Source: Tagaea sp. CACIAM 22H2
GTDB taxonomy: Bacteria > Pseudomonadota > Alphaproteobacteria > CACIAM-22H2
Assembly: GCA_014444615.1 (NCBI GenBank)
Contig: PVXE01000022.1
Coordinates: 1 to 60,809 of the forward strand
DNA length: 60,809 nt
Direction: 5' to 3'
Shown: one piece after another, positions 51,414 to 59,480 of the stretch
How the letters are laid out: every line of letters begins with the position of its first letter
Position numbering within the stretch: position 1 is the first letter of the stretch
Notes under the pieces: generated by a model
What the model was told of the DNA's origin: nothing
The model's database searches: none
What the model saw: only the letters and a program-made list of their open reading frames with translations
Program-made: the position numbers and the translations under genes

Positions 51414-52738
51414 TGCGCCCGCTCGACGTTGCCGTCATCGGTTCGGGCATCGCGGGGCTGGGTGCCGCGTGGCTTTTGTCCAAGCGCCATCGCGTGACGC
51501 TCTACGAAAAGGAGAGCCGCTTCGGCGGCCATGCCAATACCTACGTCGCCAAGGCGAAGGACAAGCACGGCCGCACGCGCGAAGTGCCGGTCGATACGGG
51601 CTTCATCGTCTACAACGAAGCCACCTATCCCAATCTGATCGCGTTGTTCGACGCGCTGGGCGTGAAGAACGAAGTCTCCAACATGTCCTTCGCGGTCTCG
51701 GTCGATCGCGGACGCTTGGAATATTCGGGCGGGACATGGACCGGCCTGTTCGCGCAGCCGTCGAATTTTCTGCGCCCCGCGCATTGGCGGATGCTGCGCG
51801 ACACGCTGCGCTTCTTCCGCGACGGGCAGGCGATCGCGTGCGCGGGCACGCATGGGCCCACTTTGGGCGAATTCCTGGCCGAGCGCGGCTATTGCCGCGG
51901 CTTCGTCGACAATCACTTGATCCCGATGGCGGCGGCGATCTGGTCGTGCCCGCCCGCGCAGATGCTTGAGTTTCCGGCGCGCAGCTTCTGCGCCTTTTTC
52001 CGCAATCACGGGCTGTTGCAGATTTTCGACCGTCCGCAATGGCGCACGGTCACCGGCGGTTCGCGCGAATACGTGGCGAAGCTGCTGGCCGATATCGGGC
52101 CGTCGATGAGCCGCGCCCCCGGTGCCGCGCGCTTGCGCGTCGAAGCGGACGGCGCCGTCACGGTGCGCGACGCGACGGGCGGGTTGCGCCGGCACGACCG
52201 CGTGCTGCTCGCCTGCCATGCCGACGAAGCCTTGGCGCTGATCGAAAATCCGACGGCGGCCGAGCGCGACATCCTCGGCAGCTTCACCTTCCAGCCCAAT
52301 CTCGCGATCCTGCATCAGGATGAAAGCTTGATGCCCAAGCGCAAGCTCGCCTGGGCGAGCTGGAACTACCTGGCCGAGAGCGGCGGCGAGGCACATGTCT
52401 CGGTCACCTATTGGATGAACAAGCTCCAGAATCTCGATCGCGGCGTGCCGTTGTTCGTGTCGCTCAATCCGATCCGGGCGCCCCGTCCCGAAACCGTTCT
52501 GGCCGGCTTCGAATACATGCACCCGGCATTCGACGTGGCGACGCTGAAGGCGCAGGCGCGTTTGCACGAGATCCAAGACAAGCGCGGCCTGCTTTTCGCG
52601 GGCGCTTGGTCGGGCTACGGCTTCCACGAAGACGGGTTGCGCAGCGGCCTGGACGCGGCCGAAATGCTCGGCGTGCGCCGGCCTTGGGCGCCGCGCGCGA
52701 GCGAAGAGCCCGCGCCGTTGCGCGCGGCGGCCGAATAA
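51413..52738 (+). CDS. FAD-dependent amine-oxidase-like protein (COG2907)
   Basis: 441 residues. Dinucleotide-binding motif VAVIGSGIAGLGAAWLLSKR (about 6-25) with the FAD ribose-binding Glu in TLYEKESRFGGHANTY. The substrate region includes VDTGFIVYNEATYPNLIALF, and the C-terminal FAD motif is LLFAGAWSGYGFHEDGLRSG. COG2907 proteins are regularly encoded beside DUF1365 and CFA-like methyltransferases. From memory, a flavoprotein of this neighbourhood acts as a fatty-acyl desaturase in furan fatty-acid synthesis; this is inference for the present gene. ATG 51413 overlaps the photolyase stop by one base. Confidence 0.88.
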   Translation: MRPLDVAVIGSGIAGLGAAWLLSKRHRVTLYEKESRFGGHANTYVAKAKDKHGRTREVPVDTGFIVYNEATYPNLIALFDALGVKNEVSNMSFAVSVDRGRLEYSGGTWTGLFAQPSNFLRPAHWRMLRDTLRFFRDGQAIACAGTHGPTLGEFLAERGYCRGFVDNHLIPMAAAIWSCPPAQMLEFPARSFCAFFRNHGLLQIFDRPQWRTVTGGSREYVAKLLADIGPSMSRAPGAARLRVEADGAVTVRDATGGLRRHDRVLLACHADEALALIENPTAAERDILGSFTFQPNLAILHQDESLMPKRKLAWASWNYLAESGGEAHVSVTYWMNKLQNLDRGVPLFVSLNPIRAPRPETVLAGFEYMHPAFDVATLKAQARLHEIQDKRGLLFAGAWSGYGFHEDGLRSGLDAAEMLGVRRPWAPRASEEPAPLRAAAE

Positions 52739-52748
52739 AGGCGGGGCG

Positions 52749-53555
52749 ATGCCGCAAACCTGCCTTTACAACGGCCAAGTGATGCATGCGCGCTTGCGGC
52801 CGTTCCGTCATCGCTTCGCCTATCGCGTGTTTTCGATGCTCGTCGATCTCGACGAATTGCCCGATCTGGGCAAGCGCCTGCGTCTGTTTTCGTATAATCG
52901 CGCCGGTCTGTTCTCGTTCCACGACCGCGATCACGGCGCGCGCGACGGCACGCCCGCGCGCGATTGGGTGCGCGCGCGCTTGGCCGACGCGGGTCTGGCG
53001 GGGGCGGGGGCAAAGATCCACGCCCATTGCTTCCCGCGCATTCTGGGCTACGCGTTCAATCCGCTGACGATCTATTTTTGCCGCCGCGAAGACAGCACGC
53101 TGGGCGCGCTCCTCTACGAGGTGAAGAACACGTTCGGCGAGCAGCACGGCTACCTGATTCCCGTCGATCCCGCGCGCGAAGCAGGCGCTCCGGTACTGCA
53201 GCGCGCGGCGAAAAATTTCCACGTCTCGCCCTTTATCGGCATGCGCGCGACCTATCGCTTCCGGGTCGACGAACCCGAGGAACGGCTGGCGATCTTGATT
53301 CGCCAAAGCGTTCCCGAAGGCGAGCTTTTGGTTGCGACGCACACCGCCGCGCGCGCGCCGTTCACCGACGCGATGCTGGCGAAAAACTTCGTCGTCTACC
53401 CCCTCTTGACGCTCAAGGTCATCGTCGGGATTCATTGGGAGGCGCTGAAGCTGTGGCTGAAAGGCGCCAAATACCATTCCCGGCCCGCGCCGCCTGCGAC
53501 GGCGGTCGAGACGCCGGACGGCACGCAAGGGAGCATCGGGCATGCGCGCGGATGA
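52749..53555 (+). CDS. DUF1365 family protein
   Basis: 268 residues matching DUF1365: CLYNGQVMHARLRPFRHRFA at the start, AHCFPRILGYAFNPLTIYFC, LLYEVKNTFGEQHGYLIPVD, KNFHVSPFIGMRATYRFRV and the C-terminal YPLLTLKVIVGIHWEALKLW with WLKGAKYHSRP. The family is of unknown function, nearly always next to a CFA-like methyltransferase and a COG2907 flavoprotein, so a role in the same lipid modification is likely. Its 3' end overlaps the next gene by 14 bp. Confidence 0.9.
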   Translation: MPQTCLYNGQVMHARLRPFRHRFAYRVFSMLVDLDELPDLGKRLRLFSYNRAGLFSFHDRDHGARDGTPARDWVRARLADAGLAGAGAKIHAHCFPRILGYAFNPLTIYFCRREDSTLGALLYEVKNTFGEQHGYLIPVDPAREAGAPVLQRAAKNFHVSPFIGMRATYRFRVDEPEERLAILIRQSVPEGELLVATHTAARAPFTDAMLAKNFVVYPLLTLKVIVGIHWEALKLWLKGAKYHSRPAPPATAVETPDGTQGSIGHARG

Positions 53556-54768
53556 ATCCTCCAACATCGCACTCGAAGCGCCGGGCTTCGCGCTGAAAGC
53601 GGTGATGATGGCGGCCGCCCAGATCGCGGCGGGCCGATTGGAAGTGGTGCTGCCCGGCGGCGGCCGGCGCGTGTTCGAGGGCAAGCAGCCCGGACCCACG
53701 GCCACCCTGATCTTCAACCATCCGCGCGCCGCGCGGCGTCTGCTGTTCGGCGGCAATGTCGGTTTCGCCGAAGCCTATATGGACGGCGATTGGGATTCGC
53801 CCGATCTGGCGGCGCTGTTGGAACTCGCCGCGTGCAACGAAGCCGCGTTCGACGCGCTCCATTACGGCAAGGCCAGCGCGCTCGCACCTGCGCTGAATTG
53901 GGCGCGCCGCATGTGGCATGCGCTGCGCGCCAATACCCGCAGCGGATCGAAGAAGAACATCGCCTATCACTACGATCTGGGGAACGCCTTCTATACCCAG
54001 TGGCTCGATCCGACGATGGCGTATTCCTCGGCCGTGTTCGAACGCGACGACGCGGATCTCGAAGCCGCCCAGCGCGCCAAGTTCCGCCGCATGGCGGAAA
54101 AGCTCGACATCAAGCCCGGCCAGCGCGTGCTGGAAATCGGCTGCGGCTGGGGTGGTTTCGCCACGTATCTGGCGGGCGAATTCCAGGCGAAGGTGACGGC
54201 GATCACCGTGTCGAAGGAACAGCTCGCGCATACCCAAGCCAAGGTGCAGCGCGAAGGTCTGGGCGAGCGCGTGGAAGCGCGCTTCGTCGACTATCGCGAC
54301 GTCGACGGGCGTTACGACCGCATCGCCTCGATCGAGATGTTCGAGGCGGTGGGCGAGAAATACTGGCCCGCCTATTTCGGCAAACTGCGCGAGGCGCTGG
54401 CGCCCGGCGGGCGTGCGGCATTGCAGATCATCACCATCGCCGACCGGTTCTTCGACAGCTACCGCTCGGGCGTGGATTTCATCCAGCGTTACATCTTCCC
54501 CGGCGGCATGTTGCCGTCGAACGAAGCCCTCGCGCGCGAATACGAACGCGCGGGATTGAAGCTCGACCGGCAGGAATTCTTCGGGCTCGACTACGCGCGC
54601 ACGCTGGCCGAATGGAACCGGCGCTTCCAGGCGCGCTGGCACGAGATCGAGAAGCTCGGTTTCGACCGGCGCTTCAAGCGCATGTGGGAATTCTATCTTG
54701 CCTATTGCGAGGCGGGGTTCCGCTCGCGCGCGACCGACGTGACGCAGATCGCCCTTGTCCGACCTTGA
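53542..54768 (+). CDS. CFA-synthase-family fatty-acyl methyltransferase with altered active site
   Basis: 408 residues of the cyclopropane-fatty-acyl-phospholipid synthase family. SAM motif VLEIGCGWGGFATYLAGEF; KNIAYHYDLGNAFYTQWLDP, YIFPGGMLPSNEALAREYER and RFKRMWEFYLAYCEAGFRSR are family hallmarks. Aligned with E. coli Cfa, the bicarbonate ligand Cys139 (YSC) is Ser163 (YSS) and His266 (HTI) is Ile297 (ITI). The Glu of MFE and the Tyr of DYxxTL are kept, while the His of FEHVG is Ala269. This argues for methyl or methylene transfer without normal ring closure, as in methyl-branched or furan fatty-acid routes. Sits in the phr operon; it overlaps the carrier gene by 14 bp. Confidence 0.9.
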   Translation: MRADESSNIALEAPGFALKAVMMAAAQIAAGRLEVVLPGGGRRVFEGKQPGPTATLIFNHPRAARRLLFGGNVGFAEAYMDGDWDSPDLAALLELAACNEAAFDALHYGKASALAPALNWARRMWHALRANTRSGSKKNIAYHYDLGNAFYTQWLDPTMAYSSAVFERDDADLEAAQRAKFRRMAEKLDIKPGQRVLEIGCGWGGFATYLAGEFQAKVTAITVSKEQLAHTQAKVQREGLGERVEARFVDYRDVDGRYDRIASIEMFEAVGEKYWPAYFGKLREALAPGGRAALQIITIADRFFDSYRSGVDFIQRYIFPGGMLPSNEALAREYERAGLKLDRQEFFGLDYARTLAEWNRRFQARWHEIEKLGFDRRFKRMWEFYLAYCEAGFRSRATDVTQIALVRP

Positions 54769-56107
54769 GGGAAAGTCGGGCGGGGGGCCGAGCCGGAAAT
54801 TATTGATCGCGTATGCCGCACCCGCCTTGCCGGCGGCGACGCTGGGCTTGCCGCTGCTCGTCTATCTCCCCGCCTATTACGCGGGGGCCACGGGCCTATC
54901 GCTCGCGACGATCGGCACCGTGCTGCTGATCGCGCGGCTTTGGGATATCGGCGTCGACCCTGCGATCGGCTTTCTGTCCGACCGCACGCGCACGCGCTGG
55001 GGCCGGCGTAAGCCCTGGCTTGCGGCGGCATTGCCCGTCGTGCTGGCCGCAAGCTATGCGCTGTTCTTTCCGCCCGAAGACGCGGGTGCTGGTTATCTGC
55101 TGGGCGGGCTGCTCGCCGTCTATCTCGGCTGGTCGATGTTGCAGATCCCGCACTTGGCCTGGGGCGCGGAGCTGTGCGCCGATTACCACGGCCGCAACCG
55201 CGTGGCGGCGTGGCGCGAAAGCCTGACCGTGATCGGCGTCGTGCTCGCCTCGGCCTTGCCGTCGATCTTGACGTCGGGCGACGGCCGCCCGCCGGAGGAA
55301 GCCGCCCTTCAAGCGTTGTTCTGGGGCAATCTCGTCTTGCTGCCGCTGGCGGGTGTGGCGTTGCTTGTCTTGGTGCCGGAGCCGCAAGCCGTACCGCCCG
55401 CGACACGAAGCGGTTTTCGCGAAGGCTGGGCGTTGCTGCGTGCCAACGCGCCGTTCCGCCGCTTGCTGATCGCCTATTCGATCAACGGGGTGGCGAACGC
55501 ATTGCCGCCGACCCTGTTCCTGCTGTTCGCGCAGGATGTTCTGGGGGCGGGCGGTCAGGCGGGGCTGTTCCTGGTGCTTTATTTCGTCTGCGGCTTGGCG
55601 TCGGTCCCATTTTGGACGGCGCAGGCCAAGCGCTGGGGCAAGCATCGCGCCTGGTGCGGGGCGATGATCTTGAACTGCTTGTTCTTCCTGCCGGTCCCGC
55701 TGCTGGGATTGGGCGATGGGGCATGGTTTGCGGCGATCTGCGTGGCCACGGGCCTGTGCTACGGCGCCGATCTGGCGCTGCCCGTATCGATGCAGGCCGA
55801 CGCGGTCGATGTCGACACCGCGAAGGGCGGGGCGGCGCGCACGGGGCTGTATTTCGCCCTGTGGTCGGTCGCGACCAAGGCGGCCCTGGCGATCGGTCCG
55901 GCCTTGGCGTTCCCGGTGCTGGAGGCCGCCGGATACCGGCGAAATTCCGGCACGGAGGACGGGCTTTTCGTCCTGGCCGCTCTATATGGCTTCGTGCCGA
56001 TCGCCTTCAAAGCGGCGGCGGTGGCGGTGGTTTGGAACTTTCCCCTCGACGCGGCGGCGCACGCGAGATTGCGCGCCGCGATCGATTTACGGAGGCCGGG
56101 GATATGA
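54755..56107 (+). CDS. GPH-family MFS transporter (MelB-like)
   Basis: 450 residues with about 12 membrane helices. The glycoside-pentoside-hexuronide signature is clear: LLIARLWDIGVDPAIGFLSD followed by RTRTRWGRRKPWL between helices 2 and 3. GRNRVAAWRESLTVIGVVLA and VDVDTAKGGAARTGLYFALW are typical of GPH members found in CFA/DUF1365 clusters. The cargo is unknown; a lipid precursor or lysophospholipid is a speculation. TTG start at 54755 within the preceding gene, as no ATG precedes the first helix. Confidence 0.85.
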   Translation: MSDLEGKSGGGPSRKLLIAYAAPALPAATLGLPLLVYLPAYYAGATGLSLATIGTVLLIARLWDIGVDPAIGFLSDRTRTRWGRRKPWLAAALPVVLAASYALFFPPEDAGAGYLLGGLLAVYLGWSMLQIPHLAWGAELCADYHGRNRVAAWRESLTVIGVVLASALPSILTSGDGRPPEEAALQALFWGNLVLLPLAGVALLVLVPEPQAVPPATRSGFREGWALLRANAPFRRLLIAYSINGVANALPPTLFLLFAQDVLGAGGQAGLFLVLYFVCGLASVPFWTAQAKRWGKHRAWCGAMILNCLFFLPVPLLGLGDGAWFAAICVATGLCYGADLALPVSMQADAVDVDTAKGGAARTGLYFALWSVATKAALAIGPALAFPVLEAAGYRRNSGTEDGLFVLAALYGFVPIAFKAAAVAVVWNFPLDAAAHARLRAAIDLRRPGI

Positions 56108-56634
56108 AGCGACTGATCGCGGGGCTGTTGCTGGCCCTATCGTTGACGGGATGCGGGGGCATGAAGATCGACGATTTCGCGGGCAAACAGCCCGCGTTGA
56201 AGATCGAGGAATATTTCGCGGGGCAAACGCGCGCCTGGGGGATCTTCGAGGATCGCTTCGGCACGTTGCGGCGCGAATTCACGGTCGATATCGCGGGCGC
56301 TTGGAAGGGCGAGGAGTTCGAACTCGACGAGCGTTTCGTTTACGCCGACGGCGAGACCGACAGGCGCGTCTGGCGCTTGAAGCGCACCGGCCCCGACAGC
56401 TGGGAAGGCCGCACGGAAGACGCCGACGGCGCGGCGTTGGGCCGCGAAGCGGGCAATGCCTTCAATTTCGGCTATTACCTGAACATGAAGGTCGGCGACG
56501 GGCGCTGGCGCGTGCGCTTCGACGATTGGATGTTCCTGCAGCCCGACGGCGTGTTGATCAACCGCGCTTACGTCTATCGCTGGGGCATTCAGATCGGTTC
56601 GGTGACGATCGTGTTCAAGCGTTCGGCAGGCTAA
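56104..56634 (+). CDS. DUF3833 family lipoprotein
   Basis: 176 residues. The lipobox LALSLTGC gives a lipidated Cys at residue 17. The mature part follows DUF3833: LKIEEYFAGQTRAWGIFEDR, FGTLRREFTVDIAGAW, ELDERFVYADGETDRRVWRL, NAFNFGYYLNMKVGDGRWRV and FDDWMFLQPDGVLINRAYVY. The family accompanies CFA-like/DUF1365 genes; its role is unknown, possibly a lipid-binding beta-barrel at the outer membrane. Start ATG 56104 overlaps the carrier stop. The end overlaps the convergent NTF2-like gene by 20 bp. Confidence 0.9.
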   Translation: MKRLIAGLLLALSLTGCGGMKIDDFAGKQPALKIEEYFAGQTRAWGIFEDRFGTLRREFTVDIAGAWKGEEFELDERFVYADGETDRRVWRLKRTGPDSWEGRTEDADGAALGREAGNAFNFGYYLNMKVGDGRWRVRFDDWMFLQPDGVLINRAYVYRWGIQIGSVTIVFKRSAG

Positions 56635-57061
56635 GGCGCTTTCGCACCAGCCCGATCAGCCAGCCGAGCACCGGCAGGCGGCGATAGAATTGCTCGCCCG
56701 AATCCCAATGGTCGATATGTTCGGCCACGCGGCCGTCTGCGGCGAAGCGCAATTCGCTCATCCCGTCGATCACCCAGGCGGGTTGCGTCGCCCCGTGCGG
56801 CGTCGAGGTGTAGCGCCACAGCAGATATCCCGCGCGCTCGCCCGTCGCGCGATCCAGCACCTCGAAACGCGGCACGCCGTGGCGATAGGCCAGCGCCAAG
56901 CACGCCGCCATCGCCGCCGACCCGCGCACGTCGTTGAACGGGTCCTTGAAGCGCACATCGGGGGTGACGACGCTTTCGATGCCGCGCAGCGCGTCGGGCG
57001 TCATCGTTTCGTAGAACCGCACATAGCGGTCGATCGCGGCGCCGATTTCCATACGCGTCAT
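56615..57061 (-). CDS. NTF2/SnoaL-like protein
   Basis: 148 residues with the cone-shaped NTF2-like fold pattern: an N-terminal helix (AAIDRYVRFYETMTPDALRG), VTPDVRFKDPFNDVRGSAAM, strands around ERAGYLLWRYTSTPHGATQP and DGMSELRFAADGRVAEHIDH followed by WDSGEQFYRRLPVLGWLI. Such proteins bind or isomerise small hydrophobic ligands. It occurs regularly with the SDR encoded directly upstream and with the COG2907/CFA genes. Start ATG 57061 overlaps the SDR stop by 4 bp. Confidence 0.82.
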   Translation of the reverse strand: MTRMEIGAAIDRYVRFYETMTPDALRGIESVVTPDVRFKDPFNDVRGSAAMAACLALAYRHGVPRFEVLDRATGERAGYLLWRYTSTPHGATQPAWVIDGMSELRFAADGRVAEHIDHWDSGEQFYRRLPVLGWLIGLVRKRLSLPNA

Positions 57062-57792
57062 TTCCCGGTGGCTTTGCGGACCAACGGGAAGTAAAGCCGA
57101 TAGGGCAGCAGACGCAAGAATTTGAGGATCAGCGCGAAGCGTCTTGGGAACACGATCTCGAACCGGTCGCTCGCCAAGCCCCGCACCAGCGCCTCGACGG
57201 CATCCTCGACATTCATGATGAACGGCATCGGAAAGTCGTTCTTGTCGGTCAACGGTGTTTTGACGAAACCCGGATCGACCAATTGCAGCTTGATGCCCAG
57301 CGCGTCGCATTCGGGCTTCAGCGCTTCGCACATATTGATCAGTGCCGCCTTGGTGGCGCCGTAGCCGGCGGCGGTGGGCAGACCCGAATAGCCGGCGACG
57401 GAAGCGACCACGGCGATGTGCTTCGTGCGCTTGGCCAGCAGCGGGGCCAGCGCGTTGACCGTGCCCATCAGATTGATGTCGACCAAGGCGCGGATATCGG
57501 CGGCGCGGAAATCGGTGGCCGGCGTCGATTTGTGCGTGCCCGCGTTGAGCACGGCCAAGGCGAGGGGGCCGTGCGCCGCCTCGATCGCCGCGACCGCTTT
57601 CTCGCACGCGGCCGCATCGGTCACGTCGAGCGGCCAGGCGTCGATATTGCCGTTTTCGCGCGCGAGATCGGCCAGCGCATCGGTCGAGCGGGCGGACGCG
57701 ATCACTTGCCGCCCGTCGCGCGCGAAGCGCAAGGCGAGGGCGCGGCCAATACCGGACGACGCGCCGGTGATCCAGATGGGGCCTTGGGTCAT
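57058..57792 (-). CDS. Short-chain dehydrogenase/reductase
   Basis: 244 residues, classical SDR. The cofactor motif TGASSGIGRALAL starts at residue 9, NAG at 83-85, and the catalytic Ser131, Tyr144 and Lys148 are in VASVAGYSGLPTAAGYGATK. NADP(H) is likely since a basic residue follows the second strand (ASARS). A C-terminal hydrophobic-basic tail (FLRLLPYRLYFPLVRKATGK) may bind the membrane. It is predicted to act on a lipid-derived carbonyl in the phr/CFA-like pathway. ATG 57792 starts the Rossmann fold directly; longer frames add an unrelated 35 residues. Confidence 0.9.
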   Translation of the reverse strand: MTQGPIWITGASSGIGRALALRFARDGRQVIASARSTDALADLARENGNIDAWPLDVTDAAACEKAVAAIEAAHGPLALAVLNAGTHKSTPATDFRAADIRALVDINLMGTVNALAPLLAKRTKHIAVVASVAGYSGLPTAAGYGATKAALINMCEALKPECDALGIKLQLVDPGFVKTPLTDKNDFPMPFIMNVEDAVEALVRGLASDRFEIVFPRRFALILKFLRLLPYRLYFPLVRKATGK

Positions 57793-57823
57793 CTTTTCGA
57801 TACGCAAGGCGGCACGGTGCGGT

Positions 57824-58522
57824 TCACTGCAACACGTAATCGAAATCGAAGCCGCGATAATGGAAGGACATGCCGACCAAGCGGCCATCCGGCGCATACC
57901 ATGTATCGACGTCGAGCCACGGTTTTTCCTGCCGTTTGCCGCGCTTTATCTCAAAACCCTTCATATTGTAGCGGCGTGCCGGAACCACCGCGCCGCCGAC
58001 CGCGCGCGCCTCGGCCCCGCGTGCGACGACTTCGATATCGGCGAGCGATCCCCATTGCAGATCGAAGGCGCGGCTTTCGCGCATCAGCCGGTAATTCCAA
58101 TAGCTGAGCGGCAACGTGCCGGGTGCGAGGTCGAGCATCTCTGCGTGCCCGGCGACGACGAGGCGCCCGTCGCGCAGCGTGGCGCTGATTTTGTAGGTCG
58201 TGCCGTTGTCGTCGACGTCGCTGTCGAGCGATTGAAGCGCGCCGTCGCGCCAAATCTCGCGCGTGCGCTGGGTGTAGCGATAGACGGTCACCAAGGCGAA
58301 GCGCACGCGGATATTCGCTTCGATATCGACGATCAGCGCGCCGTCGCGCTCGGCGAAGCGCACCGCGTATTCGCCGATATCGGCCCCCGCTTTGCGCACG
58401 GTGAAATTCAGCGCCCCGCTGGGCGGCACGCCCGGCGTGCCCGGAATCGGCCCCATCACCGGGCCCAACGCCCAGGCGGGGACGGCCAGCAGCACCAGCA
58501 ACGCGGCAAAGACCAATCGCAA
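57824..58522 (-). CDS. DUF6134-like secreted protein
   Basis: 232 residues with signal peptide (MRLVFAALLVLLAVPAWA). The mature part is beta-rich: GALNFTVRKAGADIGEYAVR, ALVTVYRYTQRTREIWRDG, TLPLSYWNYRLM and the C-terminal VDTWYAPDGRLVGMSFHYRG with FDFDYVLQ. It resembles the DUF6134 / DUF3108-like lipid-handling beta sandwich group. TTG start at 58522 is forced by a TAA stop three codons upstream. First gene of the DUF6134-SDR-NTF2 unit, 31 bp before the SDR, converging on the CFA operon. Confidence 0.72.
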   Translation of the reverse strand: MRLVFAALLVLLAVPAWALGPVMGPIPGTPGVPPSGALNFTVRKAGADIGEYAVRFAERDGALIVDIEANIRVRFALVTVYRYTQRTREIWRDGALQSLDSDVDDNGTTYKISATLRDGRLVVAGHAEMLDLAPGTLPLSYWNYRLMRESRAFDLQWGSLADIEVVARGAEARAVGGAVVPARRYNMKGFEIKRGKRQEKPWLDVDTWYAPDGRLVGMSFHYRGFDFDYVLQ

Positions 58523-58632
58523 GGCGGATTATCCGTCGTGTTTCAATCGGATGACCGGAAACAATTCGGCGGTACCGGGACGTTTGGCAAGCGTCAAACG
58601 CGGCGCTAAACTGATCGCCACGGAGAATTTCG

Positions 58633-58950
58633 ATGCCAAACACCCGCCGTCATTTGTTGCGCAGCGTTTTGGGCCTCGCCGCCGTTCCGGCCGTGGTGGT
58701 GCCCGCCGCCGCCTTGCGGATCGAGGATATGGACGTGCCGCGCCAGCGCTTGCTGCTGTCGGCCTGCGAAACGCGCAGCGCGCATCAGCAGCAATTCGCG
58801 GCCTTGGTCGCGGAGCTGGAAGGGCGCGGTGTCGCCGAACAACAGGCGGTCGAAATCGCCAAGGGCAGCGACTGCCCGTTTTGCGGGTGTTCGCTGAACC
58901 TTACCGCGCTGGGCGAGATTCCGGATAACTCCGAAGCGCCGAAATTCTGA
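58633..58950 (+). CDS. Hypothetical exported protein with CPFCGC motif
   Basis: 105 residues. The N-terminus MPNTRRHLLRSVLGLAAVPA continues hydrophobically to AAALR and could be a Tat- or Sec-type signal. The mature part is helical (ETRSAHQQQFAALVAELEGR) with a Cys cluster CPFCGCS near residue 83 plus one earlier Cys (LLSACETR). The cluster could bind a metal or be redox-active. ATG 58633 with CGGAG at 58621. It converges on paralogue 3 with a 3-bp gap. Confidence 0.6.
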   Translation: MPNTRRHLLRSVLGLAAVPAVVVPAAALRIEDMDVPRQRLLLSACETRSAHQQQFAALVAELEGRGVAEQQAVEIAKGSDCPFCGCSLNLTALGEIPDNSEAPKF

Positions 58951-58953
58951 GCT

Positions 58954-59340
58954 TTAAGCCGCGGCTTCGTTCGCGACGATCTTGCCGGTGTATTCGACCG
59001 CGATCGCCGCTTCCGACGGCGTGCCCTTGATGCGGATCAGGAAGCACAGCCGATCGGCCACCAGACGCATTTCCTTGGCCGATTTGGCGGGCAGCGGGAT
59101 CTTGCGCTCGCGGCAATAGACGATCAGCGCCGCGGCGACCGACGACGGGTCGAACGCCACCGTCGCGGACTGGCCGGCATCCTTGTCGATCTGGATCGTG
59201 ACATTCAGCGAATGCCGATCGATCACGACCTTCTTCAAATTCCCAGGCGGAAACGGGGTTCGACGCTGCCGGTTATATTCGATCAGCGCACGGCACAGCT
59301 CGTTCTGGTCGAAGAAGATGAGGCGATACTCGCTGGCCAT
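58954..59340 (-). CDS. Small protein of a three-member paralogous family (paralogue 3)
   Basis: 128 residues. MASEYRLIFFDQNELCRALI, RRTPFPPGNLKKVVIDRHSL, QIDKDAGQSATVAFDPSSVA and AALIVYCRERKIPLPAKSAK align along the entire length with the tandem genes at 45262 and 45636. It is closest to paralogue 1 at the N-terminus and to paralogue 2 in the middle. No known domain. The 140-bp region to the divergent J-domain gene has AT-rich promoter-like sequence. Confidence 0.72.
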   Translation of the reverse strand: MASEYRLIFFDQNELCRALIEYNRQRRTPFPPGNLKKVVIDRHSLNVTIQIDKDAGQSATVAFDPSSVAAALIVYCRERKIPLPAKSAKEMRLVADRLCFLIRIKGTPSEAAIAVEYTGKIVANEAAA

Positions 59341-59480
59341 GTTGGCTCCGGGGAAAACCGACGCTTAATCATACACTTCTGACCTGGTTCCGTAAACTTT
59401 CCGTCGGAAAATTCGGACGGAACAAAGGTTACGGCGCATTGCTTGTAGGGTAGGGGCCCCAAGCGCCATACTGGACGTTC

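Noticed and set aside
56615..57607. A 330-codon minus-strand frame seeming to extend the NTF2-like protein
   Set aside because: The extension overlaps the SDR gene out of frame. ATG 57061 overlaps the SDR stop by 4 bp and gives a complete fold.
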